Part shown: positions 10,087-19,536 of the stretch, in pieces
How the letters are laid out: the number at the start of each line of letters is the position of its first letter
Numbering within the stretch: position 1 is the stretch's first letter
From: Snodgrassella sp. CFCC 13594
Lineage (GTDB): Bacteria; Pseudomonadota; Gammaproteobacteria; Burkholderiales; Neisseriaceae
DNA: 64,000 bases
Direction of reading: 5' to 3'
Assembly (NCBI RefSeq): GCF_001590725.1
Contig: NZ_LQXR01000009.1
Location: 1 to 64,000, forward strand
The notes under the pieces: model-generated
Databases searched by the model: none
Told to the model about the DNA's origin: nothing
What the model saw: only the letters and a program-made list of their open reading frames with translations
Made by a program: the position numbers and the translations under genes

Positions 10087-11004
10087 ATGCACACCACGAT
10101 TTGGCAGCAATGGCAAAAATACAGCATAGGCTTGCTTAACCACGCATTTTTTCACCCACTGGTGCCTTTTGCTTGGCAACGATTATGCACCGACAGTTTG
10201 GCACAAAACCCATTGCTGCTGACACCAGGAATCACAGAAACAACACTGAAGCTCAACGGCGTTTCCGCACGTTGTTTCAGTCCGCCCAACCCCAGCCTCG
10301 ACAGCCTGATGGTCTTTTTTCATGGGGGTGGATTTACCACCGGCTCCAGCCGCAGTCACCGCCCCTTATGCCAACAACTGGCCAAAGCCTGTGGCATTCG
10401 GGTATACAGCATTGATTACCGCTTGGCGCCAGAGCACCCTTTCCCTGCAGCGCTGGATGACTGCGAGGCCGCTACCCATGCCTTAATGCAACAATCCGAT
10501 CCAAATCAAGCACACGTGATACTGGCGGGCGATTCGGCGGGCGGCAATTTGGCTTTGGCCACCGCCAAACGCTTGCAGAAACAATCATACCAACCGTCTG
10601 CATTGCTATTGTTGTCGCCTTGGGCAGACCCCACTGATGCCCAATTGCCATGGGTGTTTGACCCCATCATTAACCCGTTATGGGGATGGGTCAGCGCCCA
10701 AGCCTACCGGGGCGATACAAGTATCCACAACCCTGAATTGGCTCCGCTTTATGCCGACCTACATGGCCTGCCGCCCACTCTATTGCAAGCAGGCAAAGAA
10801 GAATTTTTATTGCCGCAAATACAGCGTTTAGCCAATGCATTACAGGATGCTGATGTGCCGCTCACATTTACGGTTTATGATGGACTCTGGCACAGCGGTC
10901 AAATCGCCGCCAACCTCAACCATGATGCGGCCAGAGCCATTGCACAATGTGGCACATTTGTGGCCAATATTTTGGCCACAAATGCACCAGTGAGCCATTC
11001 ATGA
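10087..11004 (+). CDS. Alpha/beta hydrolase, HSL-type carboxylesterase/lipase
   Basis: 305 residues. The oxyanion-hole motif HGGG lies at 79-82 and the nucleophile elbow GDSAGGN has Ser at 150, which together define the hormone-sensitive-lipase (HSL, family IV) group. The C-terminal His is in the segment DGLWHSGQI. The acidic member appears to be Glu in GKEEFLL rather than the usual Asp, which some family members share. The substrate is unknown; short acyl esters are typical. A good ribosome site (GGAAAGG) precedes the ATG. It overlaps the next, broken gene by ATGA. Confidence 0.85.
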   Translation: MHTTIWQQWQKYSIGLLNHAFFHPLVPFAWQRLCTDSLAQNPLLLTPGITETTLKLNGVSARCFSPPNPSLDSLMVFFHGGGFTTGSSRSHRPLCQQLAKACGIRVYSIDYRLAPEHPFPAALDDCEAATHALMQQSDPNQAHVILAGDSAGGNLALATAKRLQKQSYQPSALLLLSPWADPTDAQLPWVFDPIINPLWGWVSAQAYRGDTSIHNPELAPLYADLHGLPPTLLQAGKEEFLLPQIQRLANALQDADVPLTFTVYDGLWHSGQIAANLNHDAARAIAQCGTFVANILATNAPVSHS

Positions 11005-11419
11005 TGATGCCCACCCGTCTTGAGGGTGGTTGTTTGTGTGGGCGCCTGCGCTACTGCATTCAGGGCGCGCTGATTGACGCTGGCTTTTGTCACTGCCGCA
11101 TGTGCCAAAAAAGCAGTGGCGCGCCAATGATGGCATGGGCTACTTTTTTCGCCAATGACGTGGTCTACACCCAGGCTCTGCAGCCATTTACCACAGCAGT
11201 GCTTCAGCACAACGCGAATTTTGTCAACATTGTGGTAGCCCTTTGATGTTTCGCCACCAACACCAATCCAATCTGGTGGACGTATCCTTGGCTAGTTTAG
11301 ATTTGCCCGACACCATCAGTCCGCAATATCATATTTGGGTGGCCAGCCGCCGAACGTGGTTGCATTGTCATGACCGCTTGCCTCAGTTTATGGATGGCGG
11401 CCCAGATGGGCGCCTTTGA
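11001..11419 (+). pseudogene. GFA/CENP-V family zinc protein, one-base frameshift
   Basis: From the ATG at 11001 the frame reads GGCLCGRLRYCIQGA and FCHCRMCQKSSGAPMMAW, the N-terminal zinc ligands of the GFA (glutathione-dependent formaldehyde-activating enzyme-like) family, then runs into a stop at 11246. The expected continuation is in another frame: YHSSASAQREFCQHCGSPLMF, then a C-terminus ending at 11419. Restoring one base near 11174 (CAGGC to CAGGGC) gives a continuous 139-residue protein of normal family length. It overlaps the esterase stop, so it was probably cotranscribed. It is either a recent inactivation or a sequence error. The function of most GFA proteins is unknown. Confidence 0.85.
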
Positions 11420-11482
11420 TGCAGGCAAGTTGCCTCAACACACCCATGAATATAACTCATCTTCAACTTTTTAAGGAACACC

Positions 11483-12874
11483 ATGTCTGCCCATTCTACG
11501 GATCCTGGCATTTTCAAAGCATACGACATTCGCGGCATTGTTGGCCAAACGCTCACCCCTGAAACTGCCTATTGGATTGGCCGCGCAGTGGCCGCCGAAG
11601 CAGTAGCACGCCAAGTCAATGAAATTGCCGTTGGCCGTGATGGCAGGCTCTCAGGCCCGCAGCTGGCGCAAAGCCTGATGGCCGGAATCACTGAGAGTGG
11701 CATCAATGTGGTGGACGTGGGCATGGTGGCCACACCCATGTTGTATTTTGCTGCTGTACAACATTGCGGTGGCAGCGGCGTGATGATTACCGGTAGCCAC
11801 AATCCGCCCGATTACAATGGCTTCAAATTGATGCTAGCGGGAACCACCCTAGCGGGTGACGACATCCAAGCTTTGCGCCTGCGCATTGACAACGCCGATT
11901 GGGTAAAAGAAGTTGCTGCTGAAGGCAGTGTGGCAACATTATCCATCGCACCAGAATACACACGCTACATTGCGGCACACATCCAATTGAAGCGACCGAT
12001 GAATATTGTGATTGATGCGGGTAATGGTGTAGCCGGCGCATTTGCAGGCGATCTTTACCGTGCTTTGGGCTGTCAAGTCACCGAATTATTTTGCGATGTT
12101 GATGGCCATTTCCCCAATCACCATCCTGATCCAGCCAAACCCGCCAACTTACAAGATTTGATTCGCGCATTGCACAGCAGCGATGCCGAAATCGGGCTGG
12201 CTTTTGATGGTGATGGCGACCGTTTGGGGGTAGTGACCAAAGAAGGCCAAATCATTTATCCCGATCGCCAACTGATGCTGTTTTCCGCCGATGTTTTGAG
12301 CCGCAACCCTGGCGCGAAAGTGATTTTTGATGTCAAATCCACCCGTCTTTTAGCCCCTTGGATACGGGCGCATGGTGGTGAACCCATTATGAGCAAAACC
12401 GGCCACAGCTTCATCAAAGCCGCCATTAAGCAGCACGGTGCATTGGTGGCTGGAGAAATGAGCGGTCATGTATTCTTCAAAGAACGCTGGCTGGGTTTTG
12501 ATGACGGGCTATATGCTGGTGCACGCTTGTTGGAAATTCTCTCGGCCAGTGATGATCCTTCGGCGGTGCTCAATGCCTTGCCTTCTGGCGTGTCCACACC
12601 AGAATTAAACATTGATGTCCCTACTGGATTGTCAGGTCATGATCTGATTGATGAGTTGGCTAAAAATGCGCATTTTGATGGTGCACAGGAGTTGATTACG
12701 ATTGATGGTTTGCGCGTGGAATTTGCTGATGGTTTTGGGCTGATGCGTGCATCCAATACCACACCCGTTTTGGTGCTGCGTTTCGAAGCCGACAATGCAG
12801 CAGCCTTGGCCCGTATTCAAAACCAATTCAAAACAGTGATTGAACAAAATCCAGCTTTGGTTTGGCCGATGTAA
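11483..12874 (+). CDS. pgm: Phosphomannomutase/phosphoglucomutase (AlgC-type)
   Basis: 463 residues, the length of Pseudomonas AlgC. Interconverts hexose 1- and 6-phosphates for nucleotide-sugar, LOS and glycan synthesis. The phosphoserine loop TGSHNPPDYNGFK has the phosphorylated Ser at 105, the metal loop FDGDGDRLG lies near 243, the sugar-binding GEMSGHVFF near 325, and the C-terminal phosphate-binding segment RASNTTPVLVLRFEA is complete. An AAGGA ribosome site precedes the ATG. Its transcript ends at the inverted uptake-sequence terminator just downstream. Confidence 0.94.
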   Translation: MSAHSTDPGIFKAYDIRGIVGQTLTPETAYWIGRAVAAEAVARQVNEIAVGRDGRLSGPQLAQSLMAGITESGINVVDVGMVATPMLYFAAVQHCGGSGVMITGSHNPPDYNGFKLMLAGTTLAGDDIQALRLRIDNADWVKEVAAEGSVATLSIAPEYTRYIAAHIQLKRPMNIVIDAGNGVAGAFAGDLYRALGCQVTELFCDVDGHFPNHHPDPAKPANLQDLIRALHSSDAEIGLAFDGDGDRLGVVTKEGQIIYPDRQLMLFSADVLSRNPGAKVIFDVKSTRLLAPWIRAHGGEPIMSKTGHSFIKAAIKQHGALVAGEMSGHVFFKERWLGFDDGLYAGARLLEILSASDDPSAVLNALPSGVSTPELNIDVPTGLSGHDLIDELAKNAHFDGAQELITIDGLRVEFADGFGLMRASNTTPVLVLRFEADNAAALARIQNQFKTVIEQNPALVWPM

Positions 12875-12891
12875 ATCCATCGCATCACCAT

Positions 12892-12929
12892 AAAAAGGCT
12901 GCCTGAAAAGCGTTCAGGCAGCCTTTTTT
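12892..12929. terminator. Bidirectional terminator built from an inverted DUS pair
   Basis: AAAAAGGCTGCCTGAA and its complement flank a 5-base loop, with A and T runs on both sides. It sits between the convergent pgm (plus) and ABC transporter (minus) genes and can serve both. Confidence 0.92.
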
Positions 12930-12941
12930 ATTGATGCCTAC

Positions 12942-14453
12942 TTAATCATCGTGGCGGTGCATAAAAGCATCCAAGCGTTCATGGTTCATGCTCAACAATG
13001 CCTGCGGTGTGCCGCTCACCACCACATGGCCATTTTCCATAAACACCACTTTATTGGATACTTTAAAGGCAAAGCTCATTTCATGGGTCACAATCACCAT
13101 GGTCAGTCCTTCTTGCGCCAACTGTTCCATCACTTTCAATACTTCATTCACCAGTTCTGGATCCAGCGCTGAGGTAGGCTCGTCAAACAACACCACCGAT
13201 GGCTCCATCGCCAAAGCACGGGCAATGGCCACCCGTTGCTGCTGACCACCAGAAAGCTGATGCGGATATTTATTGGCATGCGCCTTCATCCCCACTTTAT
13301 CCAACATAGCCAAAGCCGTCAGCTTGGAAGCCAACTTGTCACCCAAACCATGATAAAGAGGCGCCAACATCACATTTTCTAATACCGTTTTGTGCGGAAA
13401 CAGATTAAAGCTTTGGAACACCATACCAATGTGCACAATGCGCTGCTTATATTCGGCTGAATCGGGTGTCAACGTATGATCTTTCAAAAACGGTTCGCCC
13501 AACAGATTCACTTCACCTTGATCCAAAGACTCCAACCCATTGAGGGTGCGGATAAAAGTGGTTTTCCCTGAGCCAGACGGCCCGATGATGGACACCACTT
13601 CCCCCCAACCCACATCCAGATCAATGCCCTTGAGCACTTCATGATCCCCATAGGCTTTGTGGATGTTTTTGGCTTGCAAGGCAAACGCGCCTTTGTGTTC
13701 CACGTCCAAATGCTTGCGCATGGCCACGGCCACGCTTTCGGCCGGGATGCTTTCATTGTTTTCCAACAAGCCTGGTTTGCGACGGCTCACATCAATTTTG
13801 CGTTCAAATGATTTAATCAACCAATCAAACACCGTCACAATCAGCACATAATAAAAGGCCACGCCCAACAACGTTTCCATAACCAGAAAATTTTGCGTAT
13901 ACAGGCGTTGCCCCACCAGTAGGATTTCTGCCAGCGAAATCACCGACACCAGCGAAGTCAGCTTCACGATGGTAATGTATTCATTACCCAAGGCTGGCAA
14001 GGCTACCCGTATGGCTTGAGGAATCACAATCAGTCGCTGAATACCCAAATATTTAATGCCTAAGGCTTTGCCTGCCTCTACTTGACCGTTGGGGACCGCA
14101 GATAAACCGCCACGGTGAATTTCAGCAATATAGGCCGCTTCGCTCAAAGTCAGCGCAATCAAACCGGAAATAAACGGCGATGACAAAATAACACTACTGG
14201 CTTGCCACATCTGTGGAACGTTATAAATAAACACCAACAGCACCAACAGCGGCAAACTGCGGAAAAACCAAATATACACGCCACAGGCTTTGGATACCGC
14301 CCAAATTTTGGAACGCTGACCCAAAGCCAAAAACAATCCAAATACAATCCCCAAAATCCATGCCGCAACACTCAGTTCGATAACCGTCAGCGTGGCATGC
14401 CAAAAATCCTTATTGGCCAAGAGGCCCAAGGTATAGGACCAATCAAATCCCAT
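12942..14453 (-). CDS. Amino-acid ABC transporter, fused permease and ATPase
   Basis: 503 residues from the ATG at 14453 (GGAG 6 nt upstream; a TTG further upstream is less likely). Residues about 1-230 are a polar-amino-acid permease (HisM/GlnP-like) with several membrane helices and the EAA-type loop GQVEAGKALGIKYLGIQRL. After a charged linker, residues about 255-500 form a GlnQ-type ATPase with Walker A GPSGSGKTTF, signature LSGGQQQRVAIARALAM and Walker B VVLFDEPTSALD. Normally these are separate subunits. No substrate-binding protein gene is adjacent, so the substrate is unknown and the binding protein must be encoded elsewhere. The fusion is one continuous frame with no sign of a missing stop. 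Confidence 0.92.
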   Translation of the reverse strand: MGFDWSYTLGLLANKDFWHATLTVIELSVAAWILGIVFGLFLALGQRSKIWAVSKACGVYIWFFRSLPLLVLLVFIYNVPQMWQASSVILSSPFISGLIALTLSEAAYIAEIHRGGLSAVPNGQVEAGKALGIKYLGIQRLIVIPQAIRVALPALGNEYITIVKLTSLVSVISLAEILLVGQRLYTQNFLVMETLLGVAFYYVLIVTVFDWLIKSFERKIDVSRRKPGLLENNESIPAESVAVAMRKHLDVEHKGAFALQAKNIHKAYGDHEVLKGIDLDVGWGEVVSIIGPSGSGKTTFIRTLNGLESLDQGEVNLLGEPFLKDHTLTPDSAEYKQRIVHIGMVFQSFNLFPHKTVLENVMLAPLYHGLGDKLASKLTALAMLDKVGMKAHANKYPHQLSGGQQQRVAIARALAMEPSVVLFDEPTSALDPELVNEVLKVMEQLAQEGLTMVIVTHEMSFAFKVSNKVVFMENGHVVVSGTPQALLSMNHERLDAFMHRHDD

Positions 14454-14606
14454 GGCTAGCTCCAAATGGTGTGTGTATAAAAGTCATCATTGGCCTGCAC
14501 TTGATGACTTAGATTGGTTATAAAGCATCGCTCTCGATTAATACATTTTTAAAAACCGATGCACCCATAATGAAAAACCGATGGCTGCCACCAAAACACC
14601 AACAAA

Positions 14607-14638
14607 ACAGGCTGCCTGAAAGGTTTCAGGCAGCCTGT
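14607..14638. terminator. Inverted DUS pair after the hemerythrin gene
   Basis: ACAGGCTGCCTGAA, 4-base loop, TTCAGGCAGCCTGT. It lies 26 nt downstream of the bacteriohemerythrin stop on the minus strand. The T run is poor, so it is a stem-type terminator candidate. Confidence 0.75.
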
Positions 14639-14664
14639 AATCAGATAAAAAGTTTACGAAGAGG

Positions 14665-15075
14665 CTATTCTTGCATCGCCGCCATGGCTTCACGAACCAC
14701 CGGCACATAAGCCTTGTCAGCATGGCCTAAATGGCTAAAAGCCCAAGACTGCAAGAACAATAGGCTGTCGTCCACTTTATCCTCACCATCTTGCCACGCT
14801 TTGGCTTGTGCCATTATTTTTGCCAAAAACTGTTGGTGCATTTGTCGGTGTCGCGCCAACAGGTGATAACCCGCCAACTCCATTAAGGCTTCTTCATCGG
14901 TGAAATGCGCCTCGGCCAAAGACTGTAAATCTGCATATATTTGGGTTACAGCGGCTTTATCCCCTTGTTCATGCGCGTTGTTTAAGGCATTGGTTAAATC
15001 AAAAAACTGCCGATGTTGCTCATCGATGCTGTCAAAACCACTGACCAAATCACGGGTCCACTCCACAATATTCAT
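14665..15075 (-). CDS. Bacteriohemerythrin
   Basis: 136 residues, a single hemerythrin domain. The di-iron ligands are all visible: His in DEQHRQFF, His and Glu in HFTDEEALM, the two His of ARHRQMHQQF, and His and Asp in HLGHADKAY. Such proteins bind O2 (and in some bacteria respond to NO), often supplying oxygen to oxidases or acting in sensing. An AGGA ribosome site precedes the ATG. It is monocistronic, with a long upstream region. Confidence 0.93.
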   Translation of the reverse strand: MNIVEWTRDLVSGFDSIDEQHRQFFDLTNALNNAHEQGDKAAVTQIYADLQSLAEAHFTDEEALMELAGYHLLARHRQMHQQFLAKIMAQAKAWQDGEDKVDDSLLFLQSWAFSHLGHADKAYVPVVREAMAAMQE

Positions 15076-15612
15076 TGCTGCTCTTCCTGAAGCCCATCAT
15101 GGGCTTTAATGATCGCTTGTTTATTGGTTGGGTATTTTACCTGTTGTGACCCAAACATTCATGCCATTTTCATGAATAATTGTTCTAATTTTATGGTAAT
15201 CGCATGATATTTTTGATCATCAAATTTGTCGGTATAACTCGATCTAGCCAAGCGGTACAGCTCAATCGCGCATGCCAACCAACAAGCAAGCAAAGAACCA
15301 CAATCCACCCCATCTACGAGGCATTTCGCCGCTGGTTATTTTTCACAACCCCATGCACCATTGATAAGGCGGTGATGAAATGATTATTTATCGACACCCA
15401 GGATAACGAAAAGGGTGTATGGGATCCAAATAAAAATGGTCTGAACAAAGCCAACAGAAGATGAGATATAGACAGAGATCAGATGAATCAACGATGCAAG
15501 CGGGCAACCTATCTGCCACACAGCAAGCGCAATCACTCAGTGGACAACTAGCCCACCGGCCATACCAACGACCCAAATGCCTTTCAGGCAGCCTTTAGGA
15601 CATGAAATCCAA
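15076..15612. other. Long intergenic region upstream of the hemerythrin gene
   Basis: 537 bases between the hemerythrin start and the cardiolipin synthase stop. It contains a palindromic word TTTGATCATCAAA near 15215, which sits where a regulator of the hemerythrin gene could bind, and one exact DUS complement at 15583-15594. No open frame with coding character, tRNA or known RNA was recognised. Confidence 0.5.
15583..15594 (-). repeat. DNA uptake sequence
   Basis: Exact TTCAGGCAGCCT just downstream of the cardiolipin synthase gene; single copy. Confidence 0.7.
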
Positions 15613-17103
15613 TTATAACAATGGACTAAATAATCGCACGGTATTTTCCACCAAGCCCCACCATTTGGCCCGAGCTTGCCAAGCTTTCAACTCAATGTAA
15701 GTGCATTGCTGTAGATACTGATTTTGCAGTGCAACCACTTGTTTGGTGGTTTTTTCATCAAAAATCTGCAGGCTGATTTCCAAATTCAGATAAAAACTGC
15801 GCATGTCCATGTTGACCGTGCCGAATAAGGTGTAATGGGTGTCTACCGTAAGCGTTTTGGCATGCAACAAACCGCCCGTGAACTGAGCAATATTGACGCC
15901 CGCCTTCAATAAATGCGGGTAATAAGCGCGTGAAGCGTATTTCACCAATTTTGAATCGACGTGTTTGGGCACCACCAAGGTCACGTTTACGCCGCGTTCG
16001 GCGGCAGTGGTCAACGCCAACAACAAAGCATCATCGGGCACAAAATACGGCGTGGTGATAATGATGCGGCGCGTCGCAGAGTGAATGGCACTGATGATGG
16101 TAGCATAAATGGCATGATTACCCGGTTCGGGTGACGAGGGAACTACTTGGGCAATAATGCCACGATCCGCTATTGCGACAGACCGAGGACGCGGCAGCGC
16201 CTCAGCGCCATAGCGATCCAACCAGCCTTGAACCTGCTGCAAATTAGGTTCATTTTCTACCGCAATATCCACCGCGCACACCGCCGCCATCGCCTGCACC
16301 ATACTGCCTTCACAGCGCATCATCACATCGACCCATTGGCCCACGCCGGCATCTTGTTTGAAATAACAAGGATCCACCAGATTGAAGCTACCGGTATAAC
16401 CAATTTGTTGATCCACCACCAACAATTTACGGTGATAACGCAAATCCGCACGCACAAATAACGTGCGCAGCAACCCTACAGGCAAAGCTGGCGTCACCAC
16501 AATGCCCACTTGGCGAAGTTTTTGCGGCCATTCACTGCGCCAAAATCCCAAGCTCCCCACTTCATCGGCCAAAATACTGCACACCACACCGCGCTCTGCC
16601 GCCGCCATCACATCCATCATCAGGCCTTCAATCATCCCTTGCACATCAATGATGTAAAACGCCAATAAGCAGCTGCTTTGGGCTTGTTGGATATCATGAC
16701 GCATGGCCGCAACAATCGCTGCATCGTGATCAAGCAGTTGCAAATGATTGCCTTCTGTGGCTACCAAGCCGGTTTTGTCGGCGGCAATCAGGCTGATACC
16801 GTGATAGCGCTCATCCAGTTCATGGCTGACATTGTGGTTGATGTCGATTAAATTGCTGTCACTGAATGCATGATAAAAAGCCGTCATTTCATCTCTTCGG
16901 CGCAAGCGATCATTCCCCAATCGGGGCTCACCAACCAACGCATACGCCAGTGCACCGGCAAATGGGAAGGCAAACAAAATCACCAACCACGCCACGCTCA
17001 CACCGATGTCACGTTGATGATACAAAACCCGAATCATCAAGCCCACCACAATAGACACGTGCACGACCAGCAGTATTTCACCCCAAGGAATATGAAAAGG
17101 CAT
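15613..17103 (-). CDS. cls: Cardiolipin synthase (phospholipase D superfamily)
   Basis: 496 residues. Two N-terminal membrane helices (about 7-27 and 36-58) anchor a pair of HKD phosphodiesterase motifs: HRKLLVVDQQIGYTGSFN in the middle and HAKTLTVDTHYTLFGTVNMD near the C-terminus. This is the ClsA-type layout that joins two phosphatidylglycerols into cardiolipin at the inner membrane. A GGGAG ribosome site precedes the ATG. It is flanked by an inverted uptake-sequence terminator that separates it from hemE. Confidence 0.94.
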   Translation of the reverse strand: MPFHIPWGEILLVVHVSIVVGLMIRVLYHQRDIGVSVAWLVILFAFPFAGALAYALVGEPRLGNDRLRRRDEMTAFYHAFSDSNLIDINHNVSHELDERYHGISLIAADKTGLVATEGNHLQLLDHDAAIVAAMRHDIQQAQSSCLLAFYIIDVQGMIEGLMMDVMAAAERGVVCSILADEVGSLGFWRSEWPQKLRQVGIVVTPALPVGLLRTLFVRADLRYHRKLLVVDQQIGYTGSFNLVDPCYFKQDAGVGQWVDVMMRCEGSMVQAMAAVCAVDIAVENEPNLQQVQGWLDRYGAEALPRPRSVAIADRGIIAQVVPSSPEPGNHAIYATIISAIHSATRRIIITTPYFVPDDALLLALTTAAERGVNVTLVVPKHVDSKLVKYASRAYYPHLLKAGVNIAQFTGGLLHAKTLTVDTHYTLFGTVNMDMRSFYLNLEISLQIFDEKTTKQVVALQNQYLQQCTYIELKAWQARAKWWGLVENTVRLFSPLL

Positions 17104-17136
17104 ACGCCAAGCTCCCGAATCTCACACCCAAACAAA

Positions 17137-17165
17137 CAGGCTGCCTGAACCGTTCAGGCAGCCTG
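17137..17165. terminator. Inverted DUS pair between hemE and cls
   Basis: CAGGCTGCCTGAAC, one base, GTTCAGGCAGCCTG: a perfect 14-bp stem. It lies immediately downstream of the hemE stop on the minus strand and upstream of cls. Confidence 0.85.
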
Positions 17166-17190
17166 CATATTCGCACAAACCACACCAAAC

Positions 17191-18255
17191 TTAAACCGAG
17201 TGGTAGGCACGCGATAAATGATGCACAGCATCCACCAAAATTTTGGCGTGTTCAGGATCAGCATACTGACTGATGCCATGCCCCAGATTGAATACATGAC
17301 CACTGCCTTCGCCATATGCCGCAAGCAAACGGGCCACTTCTGCTTCAATACACGCAGGAGAGCCAAACAAGGCCATGGGGTCAAAATTTCCCTGCAAAGC
17401 CACTTGATCGCCCACCCGCGCGCGCGCCTGTGCAAGCGAGCAGGTCCAATCCAAACCCAATGCATCGGCACCACACGTCGCCATAGCCTCTAGCCATTGG
17501 CCCCCACCTTTGGTGAACACAATTACCGGCACTTGTCGCCCTTCAGCCTCGCGCGTGAGCCCTGCAATGATTTGCTGCATGTAGCGCAAACTGAATTCGG
17601 GATAAGCGGCGTCACTGAGCACACCGCCCCACGTATCAAAAATTTGCACAGCTTGGGCACCAGCAGCAATCTGCGCATTCAAATACGCCGTGACCGCTTG
17701 GGCATTGACCGCCAGAATATGGTGCAACAATTCTGGCCGACTATACATCAAGGTTTTGATGGTACGAAACTCTTTGCTACTGCCACCTTCCACCATATAA
17801 CAAGCCAAAGTAAACGGGCTGCCTGAAAACCCGATGAGCGGTACACTACCGGCCAAAGCCTGGCGGATGCTGGCAACCGCATCAAAGACATAGCGCAGCT
17901 GATTCATATCGGGTACAGCTAAGGCGCGGATAGCGGCCTCGCTTTGCAATGGGTGGGTGAATTTAGGCCCTTCCCCTTCTGCAAAATACAGACCCAAACC
18001 CATGGCATCGGGCACAGTCAGAATATCTGAAAACAAAATGGCTGCATCCAAATCAAAACGACGCAAAGGCTGTAAGGTCACTTCCGTGGCCAATTCAGTG
18101 TTTTTACACAACGCCAAAAAACTGCCCGCTTGCGCCCGCGTGGCCTTATATTCAGGCAAATAGCGCCCTGCCTGACGCATCATCCATACGGGCGTATAAG
18201 GCACCGGCTGCTTCAACAAAGCACGTAAAAAAACATCATTTTGTAAAGGCTGCAT
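17191..18255 (-). CDS. hemE: Uroporphyrinogen decarboxylase
   Basis: 354 residues from the ATG at 18255, exactly the usual family length. That start has GGAG 5 nt upstream; the open frame extends 23 codons further but without family similarity. Decarboxylates the four acetate side chains of uroporphyrinogen III to give coproporphyrinogen III. The signature [14 protein letters not shown] near the N-terminus and [17 protein letters not shown] in the middle are canonical. A DUS-like word (GGGCTGCCTGAA complement context) lies inside the coding region near 17820. It follows hemY by 78 nt, next to the other heme genes. Confidence 0.97.
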   Translation of the reverse strand: MQPLQNDVFLRALLKQPVPYTPVWMMRQAGRYLPEYKATRAQAGSFLALCKNTELATEVTLQPLRRFDLDAAILFSDILTVPDAMGLGLYFAEGEGPKFTHPLQSEAAIRALAVPDMNQLRYVFDAVASIRQALAGSVPLIGFSGSPFTLACYMVEGGSSKEFRTIKTLMYSRPELLHHILAVNAQAVTAYLNAQIAAGAQAVQIFDTWGGVLSDAAYPEFSLRYMQQIIAGLTREAEGRQVPVIVFTKGGGQWLEAMATCGADALGLDWTCSLAQARARVGDQVALQGNFDPMALFGSPACIEAEVARLLAAYGEGSGHVFNLGHGISQYADPEHAKILVDAVHHLSRAYHSV

Positions 18256-18333
18256 GCCATCTCCGCAAAAAGCCTTCATGCAGTGCTCCAAGATGGACGC
18301 CGCGTGAAGGCCGGTTACTGTCAAATCGTTTGT

Positions 18334-19536
18334 TTAAAGCTCATCGTCGCTGTCTAAGCTGGCCAACACATGGTTGCGTTGTGCCTGAGCAGCTGAATGA
18401 TCACCAGATTGGTCCAATACCTTTGCCAGCACCAATCGTGCTGAAGCGCCATCTTGAATGCCCAAGCTGGCTTCCAGATAACTTTGGGCCTTACCCCATA
18501 ATTGCTGCCCATAGGCCATTTCACCCAAAGCCAACAACAACTGAGCATCTTGCGGGCGGTCTTTCAACCAATCTTCAGCCACATCCATGATCTTTTGTTG
18601 CTCTTTGTCACCCAAATATTGGGCTGCCTGAAGCAACGGCGGCAACAAAGCCGCTTCGTGTTGGCGAGGATAAAGCTTTTTAACCCATTTCACTACTTGC
18701 GGGTACATCCCAAGCTGTACATATTTTTCCGCCACCACCACACTCAAATCCTGCTCGCGTACATCCGCAGGAATGCGTTTCAAAGTGGTTTTCAACAGAT
18801 CGGTCGTCGTGGCGCGACTCAGCCATTCTCGATAAGCCCACAAGCTGTACTGGTTGTATTCCTCTTCACTCAAAGCACCGGCACGGTTGAGCTTGCCCGC
18901 TGTTTCCAATACCGCATCTGCATGGTTTTGGTCAAACGCATAGCGTAATTGTAATTTCACCAACCGCGTGAGATTGGGGTTGATAGCGGCAGCCCCTTGA
19001 ATCGCTTTTTCAGCGGCCACATAATCGCGCTTGGCCAAAGCCGATTCGGCCAGCAGCAAATAGCGTGACAACTGCTGCTTTTCAGGCAGCCCGGCCAAAT
19101 CGTGCAAATAGGCATCACGCGCCTCAGTATCATCCATCTGATCAGCACTGTGTGCAGCCAGCATCAAAGCCAAAGTTTTATTGTCACCACCGCGCTTATT
19201 TTGTAACACCTTGCCAGCTTGTGTTTCAGCTTGTTCAAATTTACCTTCAAAATAGGCCAAACCTGCGTGGTTCAACGCCACCACGCTTTTGTGTGTTTGG
19301 TGTTCGCTATACCAGCCAGACACACGCTTCGGCAAATGTGCCGTCCCCAAAACCAGCCGCAGCAACACATACAACAGCACCACGGTCAGCAGCATCACAC
19401 CCACAAACAAATGCAAATTAACACGCACCGTCGTCTCTTCAGTCACGATATACACATTGCCACTGTAATACTGCGCACCCAGCACCAAAGCCACGGCCAC
19501 CACAAACAGCACAATAATCCAAATTAAGCCCTTCAT
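18334..19536 (-). CDS. hemY: HemY-type membrane TPR protein
   Basis: 400 residues. Two N-terminal membrane helices (about 4-22 and 40-62) precede a helical repeat region of TPR type, the layout of the HemY N-terminal domain family. The family sits with hemX downstream of hemCD in many proteobacteria; its biochemical role in heme synthesis is unsettled (it is not the protoporphyrinogen oxidase of the same name in Bacillus). The start overlaps the hemX stop as ATGA, so translation is coupled. A DUS-like word lies within the gene near 19080. Confidence 0.92.
   Translation of the reverse strand: MKGLIWIIVLFVVAVALVLGAQYYSGNVYIVTEETTVRVNLHLFVGVMLLTVVLLYVLLRLVLGTAHLPKRVSGWYSEHQTHKSVVALNHAGLAYFEGKFEQAETQAGKVLQNKRGGDNKTLALMLAAHSADQMDDTEARDAYLHDLAGLPEKQQLSRYLLLAESALAKRDYVAAEKAIQGAAAINPNLTRLVKLQLRYAFDQNHADAVLETAGKLNRAGALSEEEYNQYSLWAYREWLSRATTTDLLKTTLKRIPADVREQDLSVVVAEKYVQLGMYPQVVKWVKKLYPRQHEAALLPPLLQAAQYLGDKEQQKIMDVAEDWLKDRPQDAQLLLALGEMAYGQQLWGKAQSYLEASLGIQDGASARLVLAKVLDQSGDHSAAQAQRNHVLASLDSDDEL

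Noticed and set aside
15205-15225. FNR-like site TTGAT-ATCAA upstream of the hemerythrin gene
   Set aside because: The half-sites are separated by one base instead of four, so this is not a proper FNR box; only noted as a palindrome.
15388-15576. 62-codon open frame in the hemerythrin upstream region
   Set aside because: Cys/Trp-rich nonsense-like composition, no ribosome site and no similarity I recognise.
18256-18324. Longer start for hemE, 23 codons upstream
   Set aside because: The shorter form has a good ribosome site and exactly the family length; the extension has no family similarity.
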